A stretch of 64,000 nt of DNA from Piscinibacter sp. HJYY11 (lineage in GTDB: Bacteria > Pseudomonadota > Gammaproteobacteria > Burkholderiales > Burkholderiaceae_C): positions 248,001 through 312,000 of the forward strand of contig NZ_JAERQZ010000001.1 of NCBI RefSeq assembly GCF_016735515.1, written 5' to 3'. Of this stretch, positions 38,529 to 47,994 are shown one piece after another (the first letter of the stretch is position 1; every line of letters starts with the position of its first letter). Position numbers and translations under genes: made by a program. The notes beneath the pieces were generated by a model. It was given only the letters and a program-made list of their open reading frames with translations. It was not told the origin of the DNA and did not search any database.

Positions 38529-39224
38529 ATGAAGTCTCTTTGCGCGGCGCTCGTGTGCGTGTTGTGGTCGGCGTCGGCAGTGGCGGTCGAAGACAGCATG
38601 GCCCAGCGCATGCAAGCCTGCACCGGCTGCCACGGCCCCGAGGGCCGCGCCGCGCGGGACGGCTACTACCCGCGCATCGCCGGCAAGCCTGCGGGCTACC
38701 TCTACAACCAGCTCGTCAACTTCCGCGATGGCCGGCGCCACTACCTGCCCATGACGCGGCTGATCGATCCGCTGTCAGACGCCTACCTTCGCGAGATCGC
38801 CGCGCATTTCGCGTCGCTCGACCTGCCGTACGCACCACCGCGGCCCGCGCAGGTGCCGGCCGACGTGCTCGCACGCGGCGAAGCGCTCGCGCTGCGCGGC
38901 GACCCGTCGCGCAAGATCCCCGCATGTGCGCAGTGCCACGGCACGACCTTCACCGGCGTCACGCCGCACCTGCCGGGCCTCCTCGGCATCCCGCGCGACT
39001 ACATCGCCGGGCAACTCGGTGCATGGAAGTCGGGCGCCCGCCGCGCGATGGCGCCTGACTGCATGGCGCAGATCGCGAAAGTGCTCACGCCCGACGACGT
39101 CAGTGCCGTGTCGCACTGGCTGGCCGCGCAGCCGTTGCCAGCCTCGGCCAAGCCAGCCGCCGCCTTGCCTGGGCCCATGCCGATGGGCTGCGGGGGGACT
39201 GGCGAGGGGAGTACCGTGCGATGA
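38529..39224 (+). CDS. Diheme c-type cytochrome (cytochrome c4/c553-like)
   Basis: A 231-residue exported electron carrier. A signal peptide (MKSLCAALVCVLWSASAVAV) precedes two class I cytochrome domains with CTGCH and CAQCH heme-binding sites. Candidate distal Met ligands lie in HYLPMTRL and RRAMAPDCM. ATG 38529 begins the signal sequence; the frame is open a further 15 codons upstream. Its stop overlaps the next gene's start (ATGA), so the two cytochromes are made together. Confidence 0.92.
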   Translation: MKSLCAALVCVLWSASAVAVEDSMAQRMQACTGCHGPEGRAARDGYYPRIAGKPAGYLYNQLVNFRDGRRHYLPMTRLIDPLSDAYLREIAAHFASLDLPYAPPRPAQVPADVLARGEALALRGDPSRKIPACAQCHGTTFTGVTPHLPGLLGIPRDYIAGQLGAWKSGARRAMAPDCMAQIAKVLTPDDVSAVSHWLAAQPLPASAKPAAALPGPMPMGCGGTGEGSTVR

Positions 39225-40474
39225 AGCGCGCATGGCTCGTCGTGCTGGTGCTCGTGCTGCTCGCGGGTGCGGTGGTCGTCGGCCTCAACCTGCGTGGCGA
39301 AGACCCGCTCGACGAGGCGCCTGTCGCCGCCACGCCCGAGCTGATCCAGCGCGGCGAATACCTCGCACGCGCCGGCAACTGCGCCGGCTGCCACACCGAG
39401 CGCGGCGGCGTGCCGTATGCCGGCGGCCGCGGCATCGACACACCCTTCGGCACGATCTACAGCCCCAACCTCACGCCTGACGCAGCGACCGGCCTTGGCC
39501 AGTGGAGCGCTTCGCACTTCTGGCGCGCCATGCACAACGGCCGCTCGCGCGACGGCCGCCTGCTGTCGCCCGCGTTTCCGTACACCAACTACACGCTGGT
39601 GACGCGCGCCGACTCCGACGCGATCTACGCCTACCTGCGCAGCCTGCCGCCGGTGGCCAAGCCGAACCGCGAGCACTCGATGCGCTTCCCCTATGGCACG
39701 CAGGCCGCGCTCGCCGTGTGGCGCGCGCTCTACTTCAAGCCCGAGACGCACACTGCCGATGCGTCCCAGTCGGCTGCATGGAACCGCGGCGCCTACCTCG
39801 TGCGCGGCCTGGGCCATTGCAACGCCTGCCACGGCCACCGCAACGCGCTCGGCGCCACGGGTGGCACGCTCGACCTGAGCGGCGGCCTGATCCCGGTGCA
39901 GAACTGGTACGCGCCGTCGTTGAGCGACCCCCACGAGGCCGGCGTTGGCAACTGGCCGCCGCAGGAGGTCGCCACCTTGCTCAAGACCGGCATGAGCCCG
40001 CGCGCCTCGGTGCTCGGCCCGATGGCCGAGGTGGTGCTCGGCAGCACGCAGCACCTGCGCGACGACGACCTGCTCGCGATGGGCGAGTACCTGCGCAGCC
40101 TGCCGCCCAGCGCCTCTCGGGCGACGAGCCTCCCGGGCCCGAGCCCTGACCAGGCGCAGGGCAAGAAGCTCTACGACCAGCACTGTGCGGGTTGCCATGG
40201 CGATGCGGGCGAGGGCGCCAAGGGCATCTACCCCGCGCTGGCGGGCAACCGTGCGGTGACGATGGCCACGCCGGCCAACCTTGTGCGCGTGTTGATGGAA
40301 GGCGGCTTCGCCCCGTCGACCGCCGGCAATCCGCGGCCCTTTGGCATGCCGCCATTCGCTGGGACACTGAACGACGACGACATGGCGGCCGTGCTCTCGC
40401 ATGTGCGCAGCGCCTGGGGCAACCAGGCGCCGCCGGTGTCGGCCTTCGAGGTGTCCCGCTACCGGGAGCGTTGA
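39221..40474 (+). CDS. Triheme c-type cytochrome, membrane anchored
   Basis: A 417-residue protein with an uncleaved-looking N-terminal membrane helix (WLVVLVLVLLAGAVVVGL) and three cytochrome c domains with CAGCH, CNACH and CAGCH sites. The layout (GEYLARAGNCAGCHT...GAYLVRGLGHCNACH...KLYDQHCAGCH) matches cytochrome subunits of membrane-bound alcohol or gluconate dehydrogenases. No dehydrogenase subunit is next to it, so the electron donor must be encoded elsewhere or be the diheme partner. Confidence 0.93.
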   Translation: MKRAWLVVLVLVLLAGAVVVGLNLRGEDPLDEAPVAATPELIQRGEYLARAGNCAGCHTERGGVPYAGGRGIDTPFGTIYSPNLTPDAATGLGQWSASHFWRAMHNGRSRDGRLLSPAFPYTNYTLVTRADSDAIYAYLRSLPPVAKPNREHSMRFPYGTQAALAVWRALYFKPETHTADASQSAAWNRGAYLVRGLGHCNACHGHRNALGATGGTLDLSGGLIPVQNWYAPSLSDPHEAGVGNWPPQEVATLLKTGMSPRASVLGPMAEVVLGSTQHLRDDDLLAMGEYLRSLPPSASRATSLPGPSPDQAQGKKLYDQHCAGCHGDAGEGAKGIYPALAGNRAVTMATPANLVRVLMEGGFAPSTAGNPRPFGMPPFAGTLNDDDMAAVLSHVRSAWGNQAPPVSAFEVSRYRER

Positions 40475-40501
40475 GGGGAGCGCGAGGCGGCCGTGGCGCG
40501 C

Positions 40502-41476
40502 TCAGTTGAGCGTGGCCCCCGAGACCTTCACCACCTCGGCCCACTTCTTCATCTCGTCGGCGATGAAGGCCTTGAACTTCTGCTCGTCGTAGCCGACGAG
40601 CGGCTGGCTGCCGATCTCTTCGAAAGGCGCGACGACGGCCTTGTCGGTGAGCGCGGTGTGCATCGCAGCCGAGAGTTTCCTGACGATGGGCGCCGGCGTC
40701 TCGGCCGGCACGACGATGCCCGACCAGCTGCTCGACTCCAGCCCCGGGAATCCCGCTTCGGCGATGGTCGGCACATCGGGCAGGGCGGGCAGCCGCTTCG
40801 TGCCCATCACCACGAGCGGGCGCAGCTTGCCCGACTTGATGTGTGGCAGCAGCGTCACGGTGTAGTCGTACATCAAGTCCAGGCGGCCGCCGAGCAGGTC
40901 CTGCAGCGCGGGCGTACTGCCCTTGTAGGGCACGTGGGTCATCTTCGTGCCCGTCTTGGCCTGCACCATCTCGCTCGTGAGGTGCGTGCCGGTGCCGGGG
41001 CCTGCCGAGCCGTAGTTGAGCGTGCCGGGGTTGGCCTTCGCGTAGTCGATGAGCTCCTTCATCGTCTTGTACGGCCGCGAGGCTTCGACCACCAGCACGG
41101 TGGGCGACATGAACATCCCGTGGACGGGAATGAAGTCGCGCAGCGGCTGGTACTTGAGCGTCTTGTAGAGCGCGAGGTTCGCGGCCATCGTGCCCGAGGT
41201 CGCGTAGAGCACGGTGTAGCCGTCGGGCGCGGCGCTCATCACCTGCTCGGTGGCCAGCGATCCGCCGACGCCCGGCCGGTTCTCGACGACGAACGATTGA
41301 CCCAGCACCTCGCCCATCTTCTTGGAGATGGCGCGCGAGGTGGTGTCGGTCACGCCACCGGGAGTGAACGGCACGACCCAGGTGATCGGTTTCACCGGAT
41401 AGGTTTGTGCACGCGCGGGCACATCCGTCAGCATCAGCGCCGCCACCGCCATCAACAGGACACGCAACTTCGTCAT
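40502..41476 (-). CDS. Bug-family (tripartite tricarboxylate transporter) solute receptor
   Basis: A 324-residue periplasmic binding protein. After the signal peptide (MTKLRVLLMAVAALMLTDVPARA) come the Bug family hallmarks: YPVKPITWVVPFTPGGVTDTTSR, VVENRPGVGGSLA, NYGSAGPGTGTHL, VPYKGSTPALQDLLGGRLDLMYD and LPDVPTIAEAGFPG. Such receptors bind organic acids; hundreds may occur per genome in Burkholderiales, usually without adjacent TctA/TctB permeases, as here. ATG 41476 starts the signal peptide. Confidence 0.93.
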   Translation of the reverse strand: MTKLRVLLMAVAALMLTDVPARAQTYPVKPITWVVPFTPGGVTDTTSRAISKKMGEVLGQSFVVENRPGVGGSLATEQVMSAAPDGYTVLYATSGTMAANLALYKTLKYQPLRDFIPVHGMFMSPTVLVVEASRPYKTMKELIDYAKANPGTLNYGSAGPGTGTHLTSEMVQAKTGTKMTHVPYKGSTPALQDLLGGRLDLMYDYTVTLLPHIKSGKLRPLVVMGTKRLPALPDVPTIAEAGFPGLESSSWSGIVVPAETPAPIVRKLSAAMHTALTDKAVVAPFEEIGSQPLVGYDEQKFKAFIADEMKKWAEVVKVSGATLN

Positions 41477-41653
41477 CGCATTTCCTTTCGTTGCCTCGGG
41501 TCGTTCCACGCAGCGCTACGAGCGACCGGGTGAACAAGATACTTGCAGACTAACAAGCAAAGTCGCTACCGTGCATGCACGTTTGCCCCACGTGCCGTTC
41601 TGCTCGTCGAACGACACCATGGGCGCACAACACCTTCACAAGCAGTACGGACG

Positions 41654-42802
41654 ATGAGCATTGACCTGAACGCAGAACAAGTCACACTGCGCGACAGCAT
41701 CCGGCGTTTCATGAAGGCCGAAGTCGTGCCCTTGATCACGAAGCACGAGGCCGAGCGCAGCTTTCCGTTCGAGCTGTTGCCGCGATTGGCCGAGTTCGGC
41801 TACCTCGGCGGCACGCTCTCCGAAGACGACGGCGGCATGGGGATCGACTACCCCACCTGGGCCATGATGATGGAAGAGGCCGGCTACCACTGGCTCTCGT
41901 TGCGCACCATGTGCAACATCACCAACGGCTCGATCAACCGCATCGCCACGCATGGCACGCCCGAGCAGAAGGAGCGCTTCCTCAAGCCGGCGCTGCGCGG
42001 CGAGCTGAAGGTCTGCACCGGCCTCACCGAGCCCGACACCGGCTCCAACATCGCGGGCATCCAGACGCGTGCCGAACTGAAGGGCGATCACTGGGTGATC
42101 AACGGTCGCAAGATGTGGATCACCAACGGCGCCTTTGCCGACGTGGCGATGATCGTCGCGCGCACCTACAGCCCCACGTGCGACGGCGCCCTGTCGGCCT
42201 TCATCGTCGAGCGTGCGAAGAGCCCGTACGACGTGCGTCGGCTCGACACCATGGTGCTGCGCTGCACCGGCACCGCCGAGCTCGGCTTCAACGACGTGAA
42301 GATCCCGAAGGAAAACCTCGTCGGCCAGGAAGGCCAGGCGCTGAAGGGCACGCTGAAAGGGCTGGATGCGGCCCGCCTCAACATCGCGATGGGCGCGGTC
42401 GGCGCGGCGCAGGCGGCGCTCGATCTCTCGATCGACTACGTCAAGCAGCGCAAGCAGTTCGGCCGCCTCATCGGCAGCTACCAGCTGGTGCAGAAGCACA
42501 TCGTCGACATGACGGTGCGCGTGGAAGCGGCCCGCGCGCTCGGCTACCGCGCGGCCCACGCGCTGCAGCTCGGGCAGGACGTGCGCCAGGCCTGCTCCAT
42601 CGCCAAGCTCTACGCCACCGAGTCGGCGCACGAGGTGGCGAGCATGGCCCTGCAGGTGCACGGTGGCAGCGGCTACTCGACCGACCTGCCCATCGAGCGC
42701 ATCTTCCGCGACACCCGCGGCGGCATGATCCCCGAGGGCACCACCGAGATCCAGACGCTCATCATCGGCCGCGAGATCCTGGGCATCAACGCCATCTCCT
42801 GA
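41654..42802 (+). CDS. Acyl-CoA dehydrogenase
   Basis: A 382-residue flavoenzyme that forms trans-2-enoyl-CoA. FAD/acyl-CoA segments are CTGLTEPDTGSNIAGIQTRAE and VINGRKMWITNGAFADV, with the arginine-rich KQRKQFGRLIGSYQLVQKHI. The catalytic Glu region reads RDTRGGMIPEGTTEIQTLIIGREILG. It is close to glutaryl-CoA/butyryl-CoA type enzymes, but the substrate is not defined. ATG 41654 is the family start. The acyl-CoA synthetase gene follows by 19 bases, implying a common pathway. Confidence 0.93.
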   Translation: MSIDLNAEQVTLRDSIRRFMKAEVVPLITKHEAERSFPFELLPRLAEFGYLGGTLSEDDGGMGIDYPTWAMMMEEAGYHWLSLRTMCNITNGSINRIATHGTPEQKERFLKPALRGELKVCTGLTEPDTGSNIAGIQTRAELKGDHWVINGRKMWITNGAFADVAMIVARTYSPTCDGALSAFIVERAKSPYDVRRLDTMVLRCTGTAELGFNDVKIPKENLVGQEGQALKGTLKGLDAARLNIAMGAVGAAQAALDLSIDYVKQRKQFGRLIGSYQLVQKHIVDMTVRVEAARALGYRAAHALQLGQDVRQACSIAKLYATESAHEVASMALQVHGGSGYSTDLPIERIFRDTRGGMIPEGTTEIQTLIIGREILGINAIS

Positions 42803-42821
42803 TCAGTCTTCCGCAGTTCCC

Positions 42822-44975
42822 ATGCACGACTCGCTTCCTGATCTCTCTCTCCTGTGTTCGCCGCGTTCCGTCGCACTCGTGGGCGCCTCCGACGACCCCG
42901 GCAGCATCGGCGGCCGCGCCCTCATCAACCTGCTGAAGCATTCCGACTTCAAGGGTGAGGTGATGCTCGTCAACCCGAAGCGCGAGAGCGTCTCCGGCAT
43001 GCGCTGCTGGCCCGACGTCGCCTCGCTGCCGAGCACGCCCGACCTCGTGCTCATCTCGGTGCCTGCGGTGCATGTCAACCCTGCATTGCGCCAGGCGGCT
43101 GCGCGCGGTGTGCCCTTCGCCATCGTCTACACCTCCGGCTTCGGCGAAGCGGGCCCAGCCGGCAAGGCGCTCGAGGACGAGATGCGCGGCATCGTCACGA
43201 CATCGACGCTGCGCGTCTATGGCCCCAACTGCCCGGGCCTGTGCAACATCAACGAGCGCCTGGGCTTCACTTTCTCACCTTCGTTCCAGCACGACCTGCG
43301 TCGCGGCCCCATCGGCCTGGCCACGCAAGGAGGTGGCCTCGGCCGCAACGTGCTGCAGGCGATGGACCGCGGCCTGGGCATCGGCCTGTGGTGCTCGTCG
43401 GGCAACGAGGTCGACCTGCAGGTGAGCGACTTCATCGCGCACATGGCCGACGCCGAGGGCATCGAGGTCATCGTCACGCTGATCGAGGGCATCAAGGACG
43501 GCCGCAAGTTCGTGCGTGCCGTGCAGCGCGCCGTGGCCAACGGCAAGCCGGTCATCGCCCTCAAGGTCGGCCGCTCGGCCTACGGGCAGAAGGCCGCGAT
43601 GTCGCACACCGGCTCGCTCACCGGCTCGGCCGAGGTCAACAGCGCGCTTTTCCGGCAGCTCGGCGTGATCGAGGTCGACGACATCGACGAGCTCGCCGAC
43701 ATGGCCGCGCTCGTCGCGCGTTCGCACCCGCCCAAGGGCAAGCGTGACGTGGCGATCTACTGCTCGTCGGGCGGCGCCTCGGCGCTCACCGCCGACATGG
43801 TGGGCCAGGCCGGTCTCACGCTGGCCCAGTTCGCGCCCGAGACCACGAAGGTGCTGGCCGAGTGCCTGCCCTCGTATGCCGCCATCGGCAACCCGGTGGA
43901 CACGACCACTGCCGTCATCACCGACCCGCGCCTCATCGACAAGACCTTGCTCGCCGTCTGCGAAGACCCGAGTGTCTCGCTCGTGCTCTTCCCGGTGACC
44001 ATCGACTACGGCGACGTGACCATCAAGGTGGCCGAAAGCGCCGTGCGGGTGCAGCAGCAGACACGGGTGCCGATCGTCCCGGTGTGGATGAGCAGCCGCC
44101 GCGGCGAAGCGGTCGATGTGTACGCCGAAGCGGGCCTGGTGCCCGTCGGCTCGGTCGGCAAGGCGGTCAAGTGCGTGAAGCGCTGGATCGACTGGGCCCG
44201 CTGGCGTGACGCGCAGGTGACGGGCGCCGCGCCATTCGAGCCCTTGCTGCTGCGCATGCCGCCTGGGGAGCTGGCGGGCGCGCCGAGCACCTTGAACGAA
44301 GCAGATGGCAAGGCGCTCATGCAGAAGGCCGGCATCGCGGTGCCGGCGTCGGGCGTGGCGTGCAGCGCCGACGAGGCGGTGCAGGTCGCGCAGCGCATCG
44401 GCTACCCGGTCGTGGCCAAGGTGCTGAGCGCAGACATCACGCACAAGACCGAAGCCGGCGGCGTGATGCTCGGCATCGCCGACGATGCGGCGCTGCGCGA
44501 AGCCTGGTCGCGCATCCACGGCAACGTGTACCAGCACCGCCCCGGCGCGGCCATCGATGGCCTGCTGGTCGAAGCGATGGCGCCCGCAGGTGGCGTGGAG
44601 GTGCTCGTGGGCGTGAGCCGAGACCCGGTGCTCGGCCCGGTGCTGACCTTCGGCCTGGGCGGCATCCACGTGGAGCTGTTCCGCGACGTGGCACGCCGGG
44701 TGCTGCCCTTGTCGCGCCCCGAAGCCGAGGCGATGGTGCGCGAGATCCGCGCCTTCCCGCTGCTCGATGGCCTGCGCGGCCGCGCGAAGGCCGACGTGCC
44801 GGCGCTGGTGGACCTGCTGATGAAGGTGTCCGGCTTCGTTGCCGCCCATGCCGCGCAGCTCGACGAGATGGACCTGAACCCGGTGTGGGTGGGCCCGGCG
44901 GGGCAGGGTGCGCTCGCGCTCGATGCGGTGATCGTTGCCCGCTTCGACGTCGGCACGGACGAGCCGCCGGGATAA
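42822..44975 (+). CDS. NDP-forming acyl-CoA synthetase (acetate-CoA ligase family)
   Basis: A 717-residue single-chain fusion. A CoA-binding Rossmann domain covers about 8-130 (PRSVALVGASDDPGSIGGRALINLL). A succinyl-CoA-ligase-like region is followed by the segment MSHTGSLTGSAEVNSALFRQLG at the phospho-His-type site. An ATP-grasp domain occupies about 485-710 (GYPVVAKVLSADITHKTEAGGVMLGI; GPVLTFGLGGIHVELFRDVA). The order is that of archaeal ACD-like and Pat-like proteins, but no GNAT domain is present. It probably activates the acid feeding the acyl-CoA dehydrogenase. Confidence 0.92.
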   Translation: MHDSLPDLSLLCSPRSVALVGASDDPGSIGGRALINLLKHSDFKGEVMLVNPKRESVSGMRCWPDVASLPSTPDLVLISVPAVHVNPALRQAAARGVPFAIVYTSGFGEAGPAGKALEDEMRGIVTTSTLRVYGPNCPGLCNINERLGFTFSPSFQHDLRRGPIGLATQGGGLGRNVLQAMDRGLGIGLWCSSGNEVDLQVSDFIAHMADAEGIEVIVTLIEGIKDGRKFVRAVQRAVANGKPVIALKVGRSAYGQKAAMSHTGSLTGSAEVNSALFRQLGVIEVDDIDELADMAALVARSHPPKGKRDVAIYCSSGGASALTADMVGQAGLTLAQFAPETTKVLAECLPSYAAIGNPVDTTTAVITDPRLIDKTLLAVCEDPSVSLVLFPVTIDYGDVTIKVAESAVRVQQQTRVPIVPVWMSSRRGEAVDVYAEAGLVPVGSVGKAVKCVKRWIDWARWRDAQVTGAAPFEPLLLRMPPGELAGAPSTLNEADGKALMQKAGIAVPASGVACSADEAVQVAQRIGYPVVAKVLSADITHKTEAGGVMLGIADDAALREAWSRIHGNVYQHRPGAAIDGLLVEAMAPAGGVEVLVGVSRDPVLGPVLTFGLGGIHVELFRDVARRVLPLSRPEAEAMVREIRAFPLLDGLRGRAKADVPALVDLLMKVSGFVAAHAAQLDEMDLNPVWVGPAGQGALALDAVIVARFDVGTDEPPG

Positions 44976-44983
44976 TCCCGGCC

Positions 44984-46045
44984 ATGTCCACCCCAACGTC
45001 ACCCCCGCCAGACTCCGCTGCCTTCGAGCAGGCCAAGACCGCCTTCTTCGACGGCCTGGCCCACCTGCAGGCCGGCCGCGTGGCCGAGGCCGAGCGTGCC
45101 TTCGAGACCTCGCTGCAGCACGTGCCCGGCCGGGTGTCGACGCTGATCAACCTTGCGGCCACGCGCGTCGCGCTCGGCCGCCCCGCCGAGGCCATCGCCT
45201 GTGCCGACCAGGTGCTGGCGGTGGAGCCCGGCAATGCCGACGCGCTGCTGCACCGGCGCAACGGCCTGGGCAAGCTGGTCCAGCAGGCCGACCTGCTGCG
45301 CGACAGCGGCTCGCTCGAGGAGGCGCGTACGCTCTACCGCCAGGCGCTCGACCTCGGCGCCGACCCCGAGCTGATGGCCTATTGCCTGGCCGGCCTGGGC
45401 GAGGCGGCGGCACCGCCCCGCTCGCCGGCGTCGTACGTGCAGGCGCTCTTCGACGACTATGCCGAAGACTTCGACCACCATCTCGTCGGCGTGCTCCACT
45501 ACCGCGTGCCCGAGGGCCTGGCCGCACCGCTCGCGCAGCTTCACCCGCAAGCGTTCCGCTCCGCGCTCGACCTCGGCTGTGGCACCGGCCTCTGCGGCCC
45601 GCTTGTGCGGCCGCTGGTGCAACGCCTGGTGGGCCTCGACCTCGCGCCGCGCATTCTCGAGCAGGCCCGCGCACGCGGCGTCTACGATGAGCTGCACCAC
45701 GGCGAGATCGTGCAGCACCTCGCCACCACTGCCGAGCCGCACGACCTGGTGCTCGCCGCCGACGTGTTCATCTACCTCGGTGACCTGGCGCCGGTGTTTG
45801 CAGCGCTCTCCAGGCTGATGCCCGCCGGCGGCGTGTTTGCCTTCTCCGCCGAGACCGAGGGCGCGAACGAGTTGACCGGCTTCACCCTGCAGCCGAGCCT
45901 CCGCTATGCCCATCATGAGGGTTACCTGCGCCGCCTCGCCGCCAGCCACGGTTTCGAGGTCGCGCGCATGGCCCGCGAGACCGTGCGTGAAGAGCAGCGC
46001 CAGCCGATCGAAGGCCTGATCGTGCACCTGCGCCGCAGCGGCTGA
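44984..46045 (+). CDS. TPR-containing SAM-dependent methyltransferase
   Basis: A 353-residue protein. Residues 15-140 carry TPR-like repeats (GLAHLQAGRVAEAERAFETSL; ALGRPAEAIACADQVLAVEPGN), followed by a Rossmann methyltransferase domain with the SAM motif LDLGCGTGLCGPLV and DLVLAADVFIYLGDL. It resembles the TPR-methyltransferase group of unknown substrate, often annotated methyltransferase type 12. ATG 44984 lies eight bases after the synthetase stop. Confidence 0.88.
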   Translation: MSTPTSPPPDSAAFEQAKTAFFDGLAHLQAGRVAEAERAFETSLQHVPGRVSTLINLAATRVALGRPAEAIACADQVLAVEPGNADALLHRRNGLGKLVQQADLLRDSGSLEEARTLYRQALDLGADPELMAYCLAGLGEAAAPPRSPASYVQALFDDYAEDFDHHLVGVLHYRVPEGLAAPLAQLHPQAFRSALDLGCGTGLCGPLVRPLVQRLVGLDLAPRILEQARARGVYDELHHGEIVQHLATTAEPHDLVLAADVFIYLGDLAPVFAALSRLMPAGGVFAFSAETEGANELTGFTLQPSLRYAHHEGYLRRLAASHGFEVARMARETVREEQRQPIEGLIVHLRRSG

Positions 46046-46160
46046 GCGCGATGCGCGGCCACTGACGGCCGGTCTCGGCGTCGTCCTACAGCATGCGTGC
46101 GAAGCGCGCGCGACCATCGCCAATCGCCACGCCATCGTGGCGGCAGAACGAAGGTCCGCC

Positions 46161-46757
46161 ATGCTGTACATCCCCTTCCATACGTCTCGTCTCTTCGCAG
46201 CGGCCTCGGTGGCCGTGATCGGTTTGTGGGGCTGCGCGTCCAGCACGCCTGCACCGCCCACCGCCATCACGATGCTCACCCCGACCAGCGGCCAGCAGGC
46301 CAATGGCATGGTGCGCATGGCGCAGGAAGGCGACCGCGTGGTGGTGCGCGCCCGCGTGGCCGGCCTCGCACCCAACCGGGAGCACGGCTTCCATGTGCAC
46401 GAGAAGGGCGACTGCTCGGCACCCGACGCCAGCAGCGCCGGCGAGCACCTCAACCCCGAGGGCAAGCCCCACGGGCCGCAGCACGGCGAGCACCACGCCG
46501 GCGACCTGCCGTCGCTGAAGGCCGATGCGGCCGGCGTCGCGGTGGCCAACTTCGAGGTCAAGGGCACCCTGCTCGGTACCGGCGCGGCCGACCTCATCGG
46601 CAAGGCCCTGGTGGTGCACGCCGACCCCGACGACTACAACTCGCAGCCCTCGGGCAATGCCGGGCGGCGCATCGCCTGCGGGGTGATCGCCACGCCCGTC
46701 AAGCCGGGCGGGCTGGGAGGCAATTCAGAGGGCAAGACCATTCCCAAGCAGATGTGA
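46161..46757 (+). CDS. sodC: Cu/Zn superoxide dismutase, probable lipoprotein
   Basis: A 198-residue periplasmic dismutase. Metal-site motifs are present: GFHVHEKGDC, a His-rich loop (KPHGPQHGEHHAGDLPSL), and GNAGRRIACGVI with the second disulfide Cys. The N-terminus has a hydrophobic stretch ending GLWGC (Cys25), a lipobox with Trp at an unusual position, so lipidation is uncertain. ATG 46161 starts the signal. Confidence 0.92.
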   Translation: MLYIPFHTSRLFAAASVAVIGLWGCASSTPAPPTAITMLTPTSGQQANGMVRMAQEGDRVVVRARVAGLAPNREHGFHVHEKGDCSAPDASSAGEHLNPEGKPHGPQHGEHHAGDLPSLKADAAGVAVANFEVKGTLLGTGAADLIGKALVVHADPDDYNSQPSGNAGRRIACGVIATPVKPGGLGGNSEGKTIPKQM

Positions 46758-46786
46758 GCTCTCGTCATCATCAACAGGAGAACGCC

Positions 46787-47113
46787 ATGCCCGAGAACCG
46801 TTGGAGCGACAAGCGCGAGCGCCAGTACTCGCACATCAAGGACAGCCTCAAGTCCGGCGGCAAGAGCGAGAAGCTCGCCGAGGAGATCGCCGCACGCACC
46901 GTCAACAAGGAGCGCGCGCGCCACGGCGAAGCGCGCGAGGCGAGCCGCAGCTCGGTCGACGACGTGTCGTCGGGCCACCGCGGCGGGAAGCGCTCGCACA
47001 GCGGCGCGCAGGGCCGCACCTACGACCAGCTCTACAACGAGGCCCGGCAGCGCGGCATCAAGGGCCGCTCCAGCATGACCAAGGCCCAGCTCGAGAAGGC
47101 CGTGGGCCGCTGA
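46787..47113 (+). CDS. Small basic protein with Rho_N/SAP-like C-terminus
   Basis: A 108-residue Arg/Lys/Ser-rich protein. The N-terminal half (WSDKRERQYSHIKDSLKSGGKSEKLAEEIAARTVNKERARHGE) matches a family often labelled plasmid stabilization protein or DUF7218. The C-terminus (TYDQLYNEARQRGIKGRSSMTKAQLEKAVGR) looks like a SAP/Rho_N nucleic-acid-binding helix pair. AACAGGAG precedes the ATG. Such genes tend to sit in stress-related neighbourhoods; function unknown. Confidence 0.85.
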   Translation: MPENRWSDKRERQYSHIKDSLKSGGKSEKLAEEIAARTVNKERARHGEAREASRSSVDDVSSGHRGGKRSHSGAQGRTYDQLYNEARQRGIKGRSSMTKAQLEKAVGR

Positions 47114-47142
47114 CTGCGCGCGATGGTGGTGGAACGCTTCTG

Positions 47143-47964
47143 ATGCGGATACCCGACTGGCTGGCCTCCTGGCGCGACTACGACTTCGAACTCTTCACGC
47201 TCGGCGCGGCGACATTCACCGTCTCGTCCTTGCTCAAGGTCACCGTTTTTCTGGTGGCCCTGTTCTGGATCGCCGGCGCCATGCGCTCCTGGCTGATCCG
47301 CCGCGCGCTCACGCACACCCATCTCGACGAAGGCACGCGGCAGGCCTTCGGCTCGATGCTGCGCTACCTGGTGCTGATCGTCGGCTTCGTGCTGATCCTG
47401 CAGAACGCCGGGGTGAACCTCACCGCGCTGAGCGTGGTGGCGGGCGCCTTGGGTGTCGGCGTGGGCTTCGGCCTGCAGAACGTCTTCAGCAACTTCGTGA
47501 GCGGCGTGATCATCATGGTCGAGCGGCCCATCAAGGTGGGCGACCGGGTCGAGATGGGCACGATCGAGGGCACCGTGCGCGACATCGGCGCGCGCCGCAC
47601 GATGATCGTCACGCACGACAACATCGCCATCCTCGTGCCCAACCAGAAGTTCATCACCGACCAGGTGACCAACCTCGTCTACGCCGCGGCGCCGATCCGC
47701 CTGCGCATCCCGGTGCACGTGACGCTCGCGAGCGACCCCCATGTGGTGGAGCAGGCGCTGCTCGATGCGGCACTCGCCCACCCGCAGGTGCTGAAGGAGC
47801 CGGGCCCCGAGGTGCTGCGGCCCACGCTCGCGGCGGCCTCGATGTCGTTCGAGCTGTGCGTGTGGCACGACGCGCACGGGCCGGTGCGCCGCCACCTCAC
47901 CAGCGAGCTGAACCGCCTGATCGACGAGCGGGTGAGGGCCGCGGGCGTTCAGTACGCGGCCTGA
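47143..47964 (+). CDS. MscS-family mechanosensitive channel
   Basis: A 273-residue inner-membrane channel with three membrane helices. The pore helix and hinge read VVAGALGVGVGFGLQNVFSNFVSGVIIMVERPIKVGDRVEMG, the family signature, and a cytoplasmic beta/alpha domain follows to the C-terminus. Size is close to E. coli MscS (286). It protects against hypo-osmotic shock. It lies 29 bases after the small basic gene. Confidence 0.93.
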   Translation: MRIPDWLASWRDYDFELFTLGAATFTVSSLLKVTVFLVALFWIAGAMRSWLIRRALTHTHLDEGTRQAFGSMLRYLVLIVGFVLILQNAGVNLTALSVVAGALGVGVGFGLQNVFSNFVSGVIIMVERPIKVGDRVEMGTIEGTVRDIGARRTMIVTHDNIAILVPNQKFITDQVTNLVYAAAPIRLRIPVHVTLASDPHVVEQALLDAALAHPQVLKEPGPEVLRPTLAAASMSFELCVWHDAHGPVRRHLTSELNRLIDERVRAAGVQYAA

Positions 47965-47994
47965 GGCCGGCCGCCCGTCCTCGGCACACGCAAG

